Assembly: GCA_020860715.1 (NCBI GenBank)
Contig: JAJBTU010000004.1
Span: forward strand, 1 to 64,000
Length of the DNA: 64,000 nucleotides
Origin: Clostridiales bacterium
GTDB lineage: Bacteria; Bacillota; Clostridia; Lachnospirales; Lachnospiraceae
Direction of reading: 5' to 3'
Shown here: positions 26,866-36,640 of the stretch, piece by piece
Position numbering within the stretch: the stretch's first letter is position 1
Layout: each line of letters opens with the position of its first letter
Notes under the pieces: generated by a model
Told to the model about the DNA's origin: nothing
The model's input: the letters and a program-made list of their open reading frames with translations, nothing else
Database searches by the model: none
Position numbers and translations under genes: made by a program

Positions 26866-28956
26866 ATGAGCAAACCCAAATATTATATGACGACGGCGAT
26901 CGCCTACACGTCGGGCAAGCCGCATATCGGAAACACCTACGAGATCGTACTGGCGGACAGTATCGCCCGCTTCCGCAGGGAACAGGGCTATGAGGTGTTT
27001 TTCCAGACGGGGACGGATGAACACGGGCAGAAGATTGAGCTGAAAGCGGCCGAGGCGGGCATGACGCCGAAGGAGTATGTGGATCAGGTGTCCGGGGAGA
27101 TTCATCGGATCTGGGATCTGATGAACACTTCTTATGATAAATTTATCCGGACGACGGACGCCGACCACGAGGCGCAGGTGCAGAAGATTTTCAAAAAGCT
27201 GTATGATCAGGGCGACATTTATAAGGGATCCTACGAGGGGCTGTACTGCACGCCGTGTGAATCGTTCTGGACGCAGTCGCAGCTTGTGGACGGCAAATGT
27301 CCGGACTGCGGCCGTGAAGTGAAGCCCGCGAAGGAAGAAGCCTATTTCTTCCGGATGAGCAAGTACGCGGACCGCCTGATCGACCATATCAATACGCATC
27401 CGGAGTTTATTCAGCCGGTCGCGCGCAAAAATGAAATGATGAACAATTTCCTGCTGCCTGGGCTGCAGGATCTGTGCGTATCCCGCACTTCGTTTAAATG
27501 GGGCATTCCGGTCACCTTTGACGACAAACATGTCGTCTATGTATGGCTGGATGCGCTGACCAACTACATTACGGGCATCGGCTATGACGCGGAAGGGGAG
27601 GGCTCGGAGCAGTTTCAGGAGCTGTGGCCGGCCGATCTTCATCTGATCGGAAAGGACATTATCCGTTTCCATACAATCTATTGGCCGATCTTCCTGATGG
27701 CGCTTGATCTGCCGCTTCCGAAGCAGGTGTTCGGACATCCGTGGCTGCTGCAGGGCGGTGAGAAGATGAGCAAGTCGAAGGGCAATGTGCTTTACGCAGA
27801 TGATCTTGTGGATGTGTTTGGCGTGGACGCGGTGCGCTTTTTTGTGCTGCACGAGATGCCGTTTGAAAATGACGGTGTGATCACCTGGGAGCTGATGACC
27901 GAGCGTGTCAACTCGGAGCTGGCCAATACGCTGGGCAACCTGGTGAACAGGACGATTTCCATGTCCAACAAATATTTCGGCGGCGTTGTGACAAAGACCG
28001 GTGTGACGGAAGCGGTGGATGACGATTTGAAGGCGACCGTGCTGGCAGTGCCTGCCAATGTGATCAGGAAGATGGATGACCTGCGGGTTGCGGACGCGAT
28101 CACGGAGATTTTTACACTGTTTAAACGCTGCAACAAATACATTGATGAGACAATGCCGTGGGCGCTTGCGAAGGACGAGACGAAAAAAGACCGCCTGTCG
28201 GAGGTGCTTTACAATCTGACCGAGAGCATCACGATCGGTGCTTCCCTGCTGGAATCCTTCATGCCGGAGACTTCCGGACGGATTTTAAAGCAGCTGAACG
28301 CGCAGAAACGCACGCTGGATTCCATGGACACGTTTGGGCTTTATGAGTCCGGCACGAAGGTGACGGACAAGCCGGAGATTCTGTTCGCACGCCTGGACGG
28401 AAAAGAAGTGCTGGCAAAAGCGGAGGAGATCCGCAAAGCGCAGATGGCGGAATTTGAGGCAGAAAACGCGAAAGCAGCGGCCGCAGGGAACGGCAGCGCA
28501 GAGAACGCAAAAGCGGCCGCAGAGAACGGCAGCACGGAGAATACAAAAGCGGCTGCAGAGAACGGCAGCGCGGAGGATGCGAAAGATGCCGGCGGTGATG
28601 CGGCGCAGGAAATTGCGCTCACACGGAAGGATGAGATTACGTACGATGATTTCGATAAGCTGCAGTTTGCGGTAGGCGAGATCATTGCCTGCGAGGAAGT
28701 GAAGAAATCAAGGAAGCTGCTTTGCTCTCAGGTAAAGATCGGAGATCAGGTAAAGCAGATCCTGTCGGGGATCAAGTCGGACTATTCTCCGGAGGAGATG
28801 GTCGGCAAAAAGGTCATGGTACTGGTGAATCTAAAGCCCGCGAAGATGGCCGGACTGGTCTCAGAGGGCATGCTGCTCTGCGCTGAGGACGCCGACGGAA
28901 AGCTGTCTCTGATGACGCCTGAGCGGACAATGCCGTCCGGGGCAGAGATTTGCTAG
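26866..28956 (+). CDS. metG: methionyl-tRNA synthetase
   Basis: ATG 26866 follows GAGGAGGAG; the product has 696 residues. Class I signatures are GKPHIGNTYE (HIGH) and KMSKSKG, with a zinc knuckle CTPCES ... CPDC. A C-terminal tRNA-binding OB fold (FDKLQFAVGEIIACEEVKKS to the end) completes the protein. Between catalytic and tRNA-binding parts (nt ~28455-28590) lies an Ala/Gly/Glu/Asn-rich linker built of three imperfect 36-bp (12-residue) repeats, which is unusual for MetRS and suggests slippage expansion. Confidence 0.93.
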   Translation: MSKPKYYMTTAIAYTSGKPHIGNTYEIVLADSIARFRREQGYEVFFQTGTDEHGQKIELKAAEAGMTPKEYVDQVSGEIHRIWDLMNTSYDKFIRTTDADHEAQVQKIFKKLYDQGDIYKGSYEGLYCTPCESFWTQSQLVDGKCPDCGREVKPAKEEAYFFRMSKYADRLIDHINTHPEFIQPVARKNEMMNNFLLPGLQDLCVSRTSFKWGIPVTFDDKHVVYVWLDALTNYITGIGYDAEGEGSEQFQELWPADLHLIGKDIIRFHTIYWPIFLMALDLPLPKQVFGHPWLLQGGEKMSKSKGNVLYADDLVDVFGVDAVRFFVLHEMPFENDGVITWELMTERVNSELANTLGNLVNRTISMSNKYFGGVVTKTGVTEAVDDDLKATVLAVPANVIRKMDDLRVADAITEIFTLFKRCNKYIDETMPWALAKDETKKDRLSEVLYNLTESITIGASLLESFMPETSGRILKQLNAQKRTLDSMDTFGLYESGTKVTDKPEILFARLDGKEVLAKAEEIRKAQMAEFEAENAKAAAAGNGSAENAKAAAENGSTENTKAAAENGSAEDAKDAGGDAAQEIALTRKDEITYDDFDKLQFAVGEIIACEEVKKSRKLLCSQVKIGDQVKQILSGIKSDYSPEEMVGKKVMVLVNLKPAKMAGLVSEGMLLCAEDADGKLSLMTPERTMPSGAEIC

Positions 28957-28969
28957 GCATGTTATTCCA

Positions 28970-30457
28970 TTATTCCATCGTCCGAATGTCGTAGAGGGTA
29001 TACTGATCGCGGCCGCTGTTCTTGGAAATGTAAAGTGCTTTGTCTGCTTTCTGATACAGATCCATAAAGTTCTTCGCATGCTGCGGGAACAGCGCGACGC
29101 CGATACTGCAGGATACGGAGAGCGTCGGCTCGGAATCGACTTTGATGGAACGGACCATCTGACAAACCATCTCCGCACGTTCGACCGCGGCTTCCGGAGT
29201 GGCATTCTTCATAAAGATACCGAATTCATCGCCGCCGAGACGGCCGATGATATCACTCTCCCGGAAGACTTCCTTGAGGCCGTTGCCGACCGCACTCAGG
29301 ACAATGTCGCCGACTGCGTGGCCGTAACCATCGTTGATGTGCTTGAAAAGGTCAATGTCCAGCATCAGGAATACCTGCGTGCCGTAGCAGGCCTCGTCGG
29401 CCAGCCATTGCTTGATGTATTCCTCTGCGGTTTTCTTATTGTTGATGCCGGTCAGGGCATCGGTCTCCGCAAAATGCACCAGATTCTTCTGCTTGCGGAA
29501 TGTGACCAGAACCAGGATAAGAACCAGGATCAGCAGCCCGGCTGCCAGCACCTGGAACAGCCGTGTCTCATAGAGTGTGAACTGGCCGTAGGACGCATGC
29601 GCGTCGTCTATGGATACGATGTAGCAGAGCATCCAGTCGGATACACTAAGAGGTTCGAAATAGCAATAATAAGAATCCGTGGCATTGGTCATAGTGAGCA
29701 GCCGCGTCTCTTCCGCCGCGAGATCCTCTTTCCAGGCAGTCACAGAATACTTTGAGGTGCTGCCGTCCGAGACGGCCGTCACAGATCGAAAATCCGTAAA
29801 GATAGTGAAGATACTGGAATCCGTGTCAAGCGAAAACAATTTCGTGCCGCTCTGGGAAACCACGGAACCTTCGTCTGTGAGAATGATAAACTGTCCATTC
29901 CCGTCATAGAGCTCATTGAACAGCAGGTCGCCCAGCGCATGGATATCGTAAGAACCGCCGAGCACGCCGATGACAGATTCCCCACTGATAATGGGTACGC
30001 TCAGTACGACCCGGATCGACCCGTCTACCTTGCTGACCACAGGCGTACTTAAAGAACGTGCGCCCGCAAGCGATTCCTGAAAATATTCACGCTCGGAAAG
30101 GTCGCGGATCGAGCCGTTGCTGTAATAGGCCATTCCCTCTTCGTCCATCAGGGCGATCAGGCTTAAGGAACTTTTCTCCGCCACATTGTAAACCAGCTGC
30201 AGAGACTCCTCGGTGATCAGATTCTCATTTTCTCCCAGATAAGCGGCAAGACCTTCCAGATATTCATACTGGGATTCGATCGTGGTCGCAAAATGAGACT
30301 GCTCACGGTTGACGCTTTCGATAATGGTATCCTGCGCATTTTCCTTGATCGCCTGTCTGTAAAAATTGAAAAAGACAAAGATACTGACCACCGCAAACAG
30401 TATGAACGCGGAAAAGCTGACCGCGTAAAACGGTGTAAGGTTTTTATTCTTCTGCAC
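28970..30457 (-). CDS. Cache-domain diguanylate cyclase
   Basis: I start it at GTG 30457, 9 nt after GGGAGG; the frame extends to 30484. The protein has an N-terminal membrane helix (~10-35), an extracellular dCache sensor (~40-275, with FNELYDGNGQFIILTDEG), a second helix (VLAAGLLILVLILVLV) and a C-terminal GGDEF domain. The active site RLGGDEFGIFM is intact, and RESD five residues before it fits the product-inhibition I-site. It should make cyclic di-GMP in response to an external small molecule. It is convergent with metG (13 nt between stops). Confidence 0.88.
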   Translation of the reverse strand: MQKNKNLTPFYAVSFSAFILFAVVSIFVFFNFYRQAIKENAQDTIIESVNREQSHFATTIESQYEYLEGLAAYLGENENLITEESLQLVYNVAEKSSLSLIALMDEEGMAYYSNGSIRDLSEREYFQESLAGARSLSTPVVSKVDGSIRVVLSVPIISGESVIGVLGGSYDIHALGDLLFNELYDGNGQFIILTDEGSVVSQSGTKLFSLDTDSSIFTIFTDFRSVTAVSDGSTSKYSVTAWKEDLAAEETRLLTMTNATDSYYCYFEPLSVSDWMLCYIVSIDDAHASYGQFTLYETRLFQVLAAGLLILVLILVLVTFRKQKNLVHFAETDALTGINNKKTAEEYIKQWLADEACYGTQVFLMLDIDLFKHINDGYGHAVGDIVLSAVGNGLKEVFRESDIIGRLGGDEFGIFMKNATPEAAVERAEMVCQMVRSIKVDSEPTLSVSCSIGVALFPQHAKNFMDLYQKADKALYISKNSGRDQYTLYDIRTME

Positions 30458-30613
30458 GAAACTGTTCCTCCCACAAAGGCACATGTACGTAACGAACTTA
30501 ACAAACTTAACGCACTTTTCGCTAGTATAGCATAATGTTTCGGAAAAGTGTAGAACTTTTGAGGGAAAATTAACAAAAAAAAATATCAGAATAAGAAAAG
30601 AACCGTCGGATTT

Positions 30614-31312
30614 TCAGATTCCCCTGAGCCCGACCTCGGAAACAAAGGGGCGTACAAGATCTGCGTACCGCAAAAGAGCCGCTTCGGCAGGCGCGTGCAG
30701 GCCCTCCTCCAGAACGGTGTCACGGTCGACAAAGCACTGCAGATAGTAGCGTTTCGCACCCTGGATCCACTGTGCGATCTCCGAAAAGGACCGGTCATCG
30801 TGAAATTCTTCTACTGCTGTGGTGCGGAATTCATAGTCCGCCGGTCCATTCATCAGAAGAGAGATTGAGGCGCTGATATTGGAGACATCAAAATCCGGAA
30901 TGCCGATGGTCGCGCCATAGCGTTCCGGGGAATTTTTGATATCCATTGCCACGTAGTCCGCCAGTCCGGCATTGAGGATCCGCTCCAGCATCCGCGGGTG
31001 GTTTCCGTTGGTATCCAGCTTGACGGCAAATCCCATATCACGGATCCGCGCAAGGAACTCTGGCAGGTCGCGGCAGAGCGTGGGCTCTCCGCCTGTCACC
31101 GCCACGCCGTCCAGCAGGCCGCGGCGTTTGCCGAGGAAGGCAAAAAAATCCTCCTCGGAAATCGTCTCCGTGCCGGGAGCGGCGGCCTCCCCGATCAGTT
31201 CGCTGTTGTGGCAGAACGGGCAGCGAAAATCACAGCCGCCTGAAAATACGGTGCAGGCGACCCTGCCGGGGAAATCCAGCAGGGTCATTTTTTGTAATCC
31301 ATGAATGATCAT
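30614..31312 (-). CDS. nrdG: anaerobic ribonucleotide reductase activating protein (radical SAM)
   Basis: A radical-SAM enzyme of 232 residues with the 4Fe-4S motif CDFRCPFCHN and the downstream GVAVTGGEPTL. The N-terminus GLQKMTLLDFPGRVACTVF matches the NrdG-like family (the longer TIGR02495 type) that installs the glycyl radical in class III reductase. The partner nrdD is not in this window. It lies 42 nt behind argG on the same strand and may be read through from it. Confidence 0.8.
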   Translation of the reverse strand: MIIHGLQKMTLLDFPGRVACTVFSGGCDFRCPFCHNSELIGEAAAPGTETISEEDFFAFLGKRRGLLDGVAVTGGEPTLCRDLPEFLARIRDMGFAVKLDTNGNHPRMLERILNAGLADYVAMDIKNSPERYGATIGIPDFDVSNISASISLLMNGPADYEFRTTAVEEFHDDRSFSEIAQWIQGAKRYYLQCFVDRDTVLEEGLHAPAEAALLRYADLVRPFVSEVGLRGI

Positions 31313-31354
31313 TGAAAACAGATTCCTTATAGAAAGATGCAGCAGTCTGCGATG

Positions 31355-32578
31355 TTATTTTTTGTTCTCCAGTTCCGCTTTTTTCATTGCGCGGACCTTC
31401 AGCGGCAGGCCGAACAGAGTGATGAACCCGCTCGCGTCGTGATGGTCGTACAGGTCGCCGGTCGTGAACGACGCCAGAGACTCATTGTACAGAGAGTACG
31501 GAGAAGTCGTTCCGGCCTTGATGATGTTGCCCTTGTACAGCTTGAATTTTACTTCGCCGGTCACATTCTCCTGCGTTACGTCAACGAACGCCTGAATTGC
31601 CTCGCGCAGCGGCGTGAACCACTTGCCTTCATAGACAGTCTGTGCGAACTGGCTGCCGAGACGCTTTTTCGTCTCAAGCGTCTCACGGTCGAGGATCAGC
31701 TCCTCAAGCTGCTCATGAGCCGCCATCAGGATCGTGCCGCCCGGAGTCTCATAGACGCCGCGGGACTTCATGCCGACCACACGGTTTTCTACGATATCCA
31801 CGATGCCGATGCCGTGCTTGCCGCCCAGGGCGTTCAGCTCGGTAATGATCTCGGATACCTTCATCTCACGGCCGTTCAGCGTCTTCGGGATGCCCGCCTC
31901 GAATGTCATGGTCACATATTCGGGCTGATCCGGCGCTTTTTCCGGCGTCACGCCGAGCACCAGCATATGGTCGTAATTCGGCTCGTTGGCCGGATCTTCA
32001 AGTTCCAGTCCCTCATGGCTGATGTGCCAGAGATTGCGGTCGCGGCTGTAGCTGGAGTCCTGCGCGAACGGAAGATGGATGCCGTGCTTTTCACAGTATT
32101 CGATCTCGTCCTCACGGGACTGCATGGTCCATACATCCGTCATTCTCCACGGAGCGATGATTTTGATATCCGGAGCGAGAGCCTTGATCGCCAGCTCAAA
32201 ACGGATCTGGTCATTTCCCTTGCCGGTCGCGCCGTGGCAGATCGCCACCGCGTCTTCCTTGCGCGCGATCTCGACCAGCTTTTTCGCGATAGCCGGACGG
32301 GCCATCGACGTACCGAGCAGATATTTGTGCTCATATACCGCGCCGGCCTTTACGCAGGGCATGACGAAATCATCGCAGAACTCATCGACAATATTTTCAA
32401 TATACAGCTTGGTAGCGCCGGACAGCTTTGCGCGCTCATCCAGACCGTCCAGCTCATTTCCCTGTCCGACGTCGATGCAGCAGCAGACGACATCGTAATC
32501 AAACGTCTCCTTCAGCCACGGGATGATCGCGGTCGTGTCCAGCCCGCCTGAGTATGCCAGAACCACTTTTTCTTTCAT
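31355..32578 (-). CDS. argG: argininosuccinate synthase
   Basis: Joins citrulline and aspartate using ATP in arginine synthesis. ATG 32578 follows GGAGGAAGGATATT; the open frame extends further upstream, but that part is the hairpin-rich leader. [19 protein letters not shown] is the PP-loop, and [20 protein letters not shown] and [13 protein letters not shown] are family signatures. The 407 residues are full length. argH is not adjacent. Confidence 0.93.
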   Translation of the reverse strand: MKEKVVLAYSGGLDTTAIIPWLKETFDYDVVCCCIDVGQGNELDGLDERAKLSGATKLYIENIVDEFCDDFVMPCVKAGAVYEHKYLLGTSMARPAIAKKLVEIARKEDAVAICHGATGKGNDQIRFELAIKALAPDIKIIAPWRMTDVWTMQSREDEIEYCEKHGIHLPFAQDSSYSRDRNLWHISHEGLELEDPANEPNYDHMLVLGVTPEKAPDQPEYVTMTFEAGIPKTLNGREMKVSEIITELNALGGKHGIGIVDIVENRVVGMKSRGVYETPGGTILMAAHEQLEELILDRETLETKKRLGSQFAQTVYEGKWFTPLREAIQAFVDVTQENVTGEVKFKLYKGNIIKAGTTSPYSLYNESLASFTTGDLYDHHDASGFITLFGLPLKVRAMKKAELENKK

Positions 32579-32617
32579 AATATCCTTCCTCCTGTCATTT
32601 CTTCTGTGAACTGCGCT

Positions 32618-32692
32618 GCCGGCAGGTGTTTTGCGGCTAAAGCCGCACCCGGCCCGCGCGCGAGCAGGAGCCTTCCTTTCGCCTCCTGCTCG
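32618..32692 (-). promoter_or_regulatory. two-hairpin argG leader
   Basis: On the minus strand a 10-bp hairpin (32692-32683 with 32670-32661) is followed by a compound hairpin: outer GCCGG.GTG/CACCT.GCCGGC with an inner TGCGGC/GCCGCA stem and extra bases on one side (32653-32618). There is no U-tract and no T-box sequence. It may control argG. Its layout also resembles the palindromic elements at 0.7-17.3 kb. Confidence 0.4.
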
Positions 32693-32840
32693 ATCTTCGT
32701 TCAATATACCGCAACCGACCCGATTATGCAAGCGGGAATTGAAACGCGCCGCACAGAGGAGCGACCGGCCGGATCGAAAAGGGTAACCTGTTTTGCCAGT
32801 CTGCATATGATAGGATAACGGAAATTCTGTGGGTGTGGTT

Positions 32841-33371
32841 ATGGGCTATTTCAGTGAGAAAAGAAATAAGGAAGCCGGACAGAAAACAGGAGACAGGACG
32901 CATTCAGGCAGCGGCAGTCTGAACGGCAGCAGTGGTTTGAAAGGCTGCAGTGGTCTGAACGGCAGCAGTGGTTTGCATGAGGGAATGTACGGCGCCGCGG
33001 ACATGGGAATGCTGCCTGCAGGCGAACTCTCGGAAGAACGCGATTTTCGTATGCTGCAGGGAATGTATCCGCGTGAGGCGAAAGAACTGCTGGAACTGAT
33101 CGGGGAGGAATGTGACCGGCTGGAATATGAGGGGAGCCCCATGTTCGATGAATACCCGGATTACACGACCATTTACACGCTTCAGAAGAGAATCGCCGAT
33201 GCGGCTCAAAAAAAATCAGAGACGGTACGCGATGGCGCAGACATGGGCGCGGAGACCGAAGACGGGGATGCCGGAGGCGACGCCGTGCCGGAGGACCTCA
33301 TCCGGGTGATGCTGCTGCAGGAGATGCATCGCCGGCGGTCGCGCTACAGAGCCTGCCGGGGCGTTTTATAA
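32841..33371 (+). CDS. hypothetical protein with Gly/Ser repeats (176 aa)
   Basis: I take ATG 32841; the frame is open from GTG 32829, and no strong ribosome site decides. Residues ~20-40 hold a degenerate ([12 protein letters not shown]) repeat encoded by tandem 30-bp units. Residues 50-115 form a helical, acidic conserved-looking part ([37 protein letters not shown]), and the C-terminus ([18 protein letters not shown]) is basic. Function is unknown. It is divergent from argG. Confidence 0.55.
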   Translation: MGYFSEKRNKEAGQKTGDRTHSGSGSLNGSSGLKGCSGLNGSSGLHEGMYGAADMGMLPAGELSEERDFRMLQGMYPREAKELLELIGEECDRLEYEGSPMFDEYPDYTTIYTLQKRIADAAQKKSETVRDGADMGAETEDGDAGGDAVPEDLIRVMLLQEMHRRRSRYRACRGVL

Positions 33372-33378
33372 AAAATCA

Positions 33379-33428
33379 GTGGCATTTTTCTACCTTAGAT
33401 AGTATACTGGTAACGGTTCAGAACCGTT
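33379..33428 (+). promoter_or_regulatory. promoter with overlapping palindrome
   Basis: A GTGGCA (33379) and TATACT (33403-33408) pair with 18-nt spacing forms a plausible promoter. Immediately downstream, AACGGTTC-A-GAACCGTT (33412-33428) is a perfect 8-bp inverted repeat covering the start of transcription, as an operator would. It precedes the 826-residue anchored protein. Confidence 0.45.
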
Positions 33429-33537
33429 TCGCGTACCGGAAATACAGGAATGCGTTTTTGCGGACGGCTGAACATATGTAAGAATCCGGCTGTAAGCCAT
33501 AATAGATAAAGGAAAAGATACGACAGGAGAGTATTTT

Positions 33538-36018
33538 ATGCAGAAGATATTGAAAAGGGCAAAAAATATGCTCATCCACGTGCTGGTTCTGCTGGCCGTG
33601 TTTATTACGGCAGTGTATGTGTTCGCGAGGATTTTGAATCAGACGACGCCGAACACCTCCTCAGCGATGGCTTCTTCGACCTTTCCGCTGGTCTATATGC
33701 AGTGTGATGATGTCAACTACAACTGTCTGCATGGATACGCCTGTGAAATGGACGTTACTTATATCCGTGATACGGTGACGATTCTTGACGCAAGCCATGA
33801 GCTGGACATCCGGATTCAGACGTTTGACTCCAATGTAGAGAGCGTTTCCTATGAGGTGCTGTCTCTTGACGGCACGGAGTCTCTGGAAAATACGAGTGTG
33901 ATCAATCTTACGGAAGATGAGGACGGGTATCTTGCCGCGACGCTGACGATCCAGAACCAGATGCTTTTGAATCAGGAATACATTCTGAAAATACAGGTGT
34001 CCGCGGGAGGGCGGGAGATCTATTTTTACACCCGGCTGCTTCTGGAAGACGGACTGCATCTGGATTCATATCTTGATTTTGTGAGCGGTTTTTACGCGAA
34101 GTGCGTCAACAAGACGGATCAGGATTCCCTGGGCGTTGTAGTGGAGCCGGACGATACGACAGGTACGAGCCAGACTCTGGCGACGATGGATATCCATGAT
34201 ACGGTGGCGCAGCTGATGTGGGGCGACCTGAATCCGCAGATCGCCTACAAGCCGACACCGAGCCTGGTCGACATCAACGGTACGACGGCCTCCTTCGTGC
34301 TTTCCTACCGGATTTCGGCTGTGGACGAGGACGGGATCACCTGTACGTACAACGTCAAGGAATTTTACCGCCTGCGTTATACGGATACCCGTGTGTACCT
34401 TCTGGATTTTACCAGGACGACGGACGAGGTGTTCAACACCGACCGTGCGGTGCTGGAATCCGGCGGCATCAACCTTGGCATTACGGACAGCGATGTGGAA
34501 TACGCGTTTGACGAGAGCAAGAGCGTGGTGGCCTTTGTGCAGGAAAACGCGCTCTGGACCTATGAGATCAACGGCGGGAAAATGACCTGCATCTTTGACT
34601 TCGCGCAGGAGGAAGATATCGATTACCGCGATTTTTATGACCAGAATAACATCAAAATTCTTAAGGTGGATGAATCAGGAGACGTATGGTATGTCGTTTC
34701 CGGCTATATGAACCGCGGAGACCATGAGGGCGAAAACGGCGTCGCGCTGTACCATTATGAGGATTCCTCAGCGACCTCCGAGGAACTTCTGTTTGTGCAG
34801 GTGGCGGAGGCCTACGACAACCTGAAGCTGGATATTGATTCTCTGGCGTATCTGACGGACGACGGCGGGGACTTTTATCTGTTGCTGGAAAATGTTGTGT
34901 ACCAGATCGACCTTGCGACCGGCGGGTACGAGAGCATCATCAGCGGCGTCAACAACGACTGCCATACGAGTTCCGAATCGAACCGGTATTTCAGCTGGCT
35001 TTCCGAGGGAGAGCGCTACAATTCCCGGACGCTCTGCACGATCGACCTGGAGACGGGTGAGACGCGGGAGGTCACCTGCGGTGAAAACGAACGCATCCGG
35101 CAGGTATGTTATATGGAAGAAAACCTGATCTACGGTGTGGCGCTTCTTTCTGATATTGACTGCTCCAGCGAGGGCACGGAGGTGTTCCCGATGTATACGC
35201 TTGTCATATTGGACGAAGAGGGCGAAGCGATCAAAAACTATACGCCGTCCGGGGCGTATGTGACGGATGTGACGCAGTCGGACAGCCTGCTGACACTGAC
35301 CCGCATGGTAAAATCGGACGGGGAATTTGTTGAGACGACATCCGATACGATTGTCAGCACGAACACGGAGGACAATGTCGAATATGGCATCGCGACAGAG
35401 ACGGATGATGTGAAACAGACGGAGATCCTGCTGCGTGTCGGCACCACGATCACGGATGAGAATCCGCAGGTCGTGACCGGGAAATTCGCCTCGGAGAGCA
35501 GCAGCGTATCCGTGGAGATCCCGGCGAATACAGAGAAAGAAAAGCTGTATTACGTCTATGCGGGCGGCAGCCTGGACAGCTGCTGGACGACCGCGGTGGA
35601 AGCGATTCTCCGTGCTGACGAGATGGTAGGCGTGGTGATCAACGATGCGAAGGAATATGTCTGGGAGCGCGGCAATCAGGCGGACGAGGCGAGCATCAGC
35701 CTTGATAAGATCCCGGATATCGTAAAGACCGGCACGATGGACGTGGATGCGCTGGAGGAGGCTCTGGGGCAGGACGTTGTGGACCTGACCGGCTGCACGC
35801 TGGATCAGGTGCTCTATTTTGTCAGTGAGGGCAAGGCGGTGACCGCCGCCACTGAGACCGGCAGCGTGATCATTACCGGCTACGATGATTACGGCAATCT
35901 GATCCTTTTGAATCCGGGTGAGACGGAGACCTATTATTACGGGCCGAATGACAGTCTGGCTCTGTTTGAGGCGGCAGGGAACCGATTTGTTTCGTATCTG
36001 AATACGGAGACGGAGTAA
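33538..36018 (+). CDS. large membrane-anchored extracellular protein (826 aa) with C39-like C-terminus
   Basis: AGGAGAG precedes the ATG. One membrane helix (about residues 12-33) anchors a long extracellular part: beta-rich domains to ~residue 250, a region resembling beta-propeller or WD-like strands (DESGDVWYVVSGY, LYHYEDSS), and a C-terminal ~160 residues resembling a papain-like C39 peptidase fold. The Cys is in DSCWTTAVEAIL, but the position of the usual His appears as GSVIITGYDD, so catalysis is doubtful. It may be a binding or scaffold protein of the cell envelope. No named family is recognised for the full length. Confidence 0.55.
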   Translation: MQKILKRAKNMLIHVLVLLAVFITAVYVFARILNQTTPNTSSAMASSTFPLVYMQCDDVNYNCLHGYACEMDVTYIRDTVTILDASHELDIRIQTFDSNVESVSYEVLSLDGTESLENTSVINLTEDEDGYLAATLTIQNQMLLNQEYILKIQVSAGGREIYFYTRLLLEDGLHLDSYLDFVSGFYAKCVNKTDQDSLGVVVEPDDTTGTSQTLATMDIHDTVAQLMWGDLNPQIAYKPTPSLVDINGTTASFVLSYRISAVDEDGITCTYNVKEFYRLRYTDTRVYLLDFTRTTDEVFNTDRAVLESGGINLGITDSDVEYAFDESKSVVAFVQENALWTYEINGGKMTCIFDFAQEEDIDYRDFYDQNNIKILKVDESGDVWYVVSGYMNRGDHEGENGVALYHYEDSSATSEELLFVQVAEAYDNLKLDIDSLAYLTDDGGDFYLLLENVVYQIDLATGGYESIISGVNNDCHTSSESNRYFSWLSEGERYNSRTLCTIDLETGETREVTCGENERIRQVCYMEENLIYGVALLSDIDCSSEGTEVFPMYTLVILDEEGEAIKNYTPSGAYVTDVTQSDSLLTLTRMVKSDGEFVETTSDTIVSTNTEDNVEYGIATETDDVKQTEILLRVGTTITDENPQVVTGKFASESSSVSVEIPANTEKEKLYYVYAGGSLDSCWTTAVEAILRADEMVGVVINDAKEYVWERGNQADEASISLDKIPDIVKTGTMDVDALEEALGQDVVDLTGCTLDQVLYFVSEGKAVTAATETGSVIITGYDDYGNLILLNPGETETYYYGPNDSLALFEAAGNRFVSYLNTETE

Positions 36019-36230
36019 AACATGACCTGTGATGATTCAGAATGGCGGGGCACAGACCGCCAGCGGAGTTGTCCGATAAAATATCTGAAAACTAAGAGAA
36101 AAATCTGACAGCGAAAACGCTCAAAATTGGGGCGGGACGCGAAATACGAAAATTTGAAAAGTAATCCTGCACAAAACGCAGGAAGGAAAACCGAACGGCC
36201 GGGCAGGGGAACAGAAAAGTTTTCCCGGAT

Positions 36231-36302
36231 TTATGCACAGCTCTGTGGATAAAAAACCCTGATAAAATGCATTTATACACTGACTTATCCACATTGTCCA
36301 CA
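36231..36302. promoter_or_regulatory. cluster of DnaA-box sequences
   Basis: Within 72 bp there are TTATGCACA (36231-36239), TGTGGATAA, the reverse of TTATCCACA (36244-36252), a perfect TTATCCACA (36285-36293) and TTGTCCACA with one mismatch (36294-36302). None of dnaA, dnaN or gidA is nearby, so this is unlikely to be oriC. It could titrate DnaA or make the downstream competence genes respond to it. Confidence 0.6.
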
Positions 36303-36440
36303 TTTTTGACGTAAAATTCACATGGTTTACATAGTTTCTTTACGAGAACGTCCGTTTTGTGGATTGTGATAAAAAGACGAAAAAAGGGAATTTTTGTCAA
36401 AAAAGAGTTGACAGATGAGAAATCGGTTAATTATTTCTGT

Positions 36441-36458
36441 ATTCAGAATATTCTGAAT
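36441..36458. promoter_or_regulatory. perfect 18-bp palindrome
   Basis: ATTCAGAAT joined to its exact reverse complement ATTCTGAAT forms an operator-like dyad about 110 nt upstream of the comEA promoter. A TTGACA hexamer lies just before it (36408-36413), so it could overlap a second, weaker promoter. Confidence 0.5.
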
Positions 36459-36567
36459 TGTTCATGCGGATTTTTGCTGCCAAACGCTGTCTGCCTGAAA
36501 ATCAGCCGGGCGGAACAGGGCTGAGAATGACCACAACCTTAATTTTTTTCTAAGGTTTAAAAATCTG

Positions 36568-36596
36568 TTGCAAATCTGTAATTTTTTCGTTAAAAT
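36568..36596 (+). promoter_or_regulatory. comEA promoter
   Basis: TTGCAA (36568-36573) and TAAAAT (36591-36596) are separated by exactly 17 nt, about 45 nt before the comEA start codon. Confidence 0.6.
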
Positions 36597-36640
36597 AAAT
36601 CCGCATATGGGGAAACGGCAGCGATGGCTGCAGACAATTT

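Larger units (their letters stand above)
36019..36640 (+). other. 622-nt intergenic region with regulatory sites
   Basis: No gene is visible. The region is rich in short A/T runs and contains a cluster of DnaA-box sequences (36231-36302), a perfect 18-bp palindrome (36441-36458) and a good promoter for comEA (36568-36596), each listed separately. Confidence 0.6.

Noticed and set aside
32579-32840. T-box leader for argG
   Set aside because: No T-box sequence and no terminator U-tract are present, only two GC-rich hairpins.
36231-36302. Possible replication origin
   Set aside because: None of dnaA, dnaN, recF, gyrB or gidA is nearby and there is no clear DNA-unwinding element; a DnaA regulatory cluster fits better.
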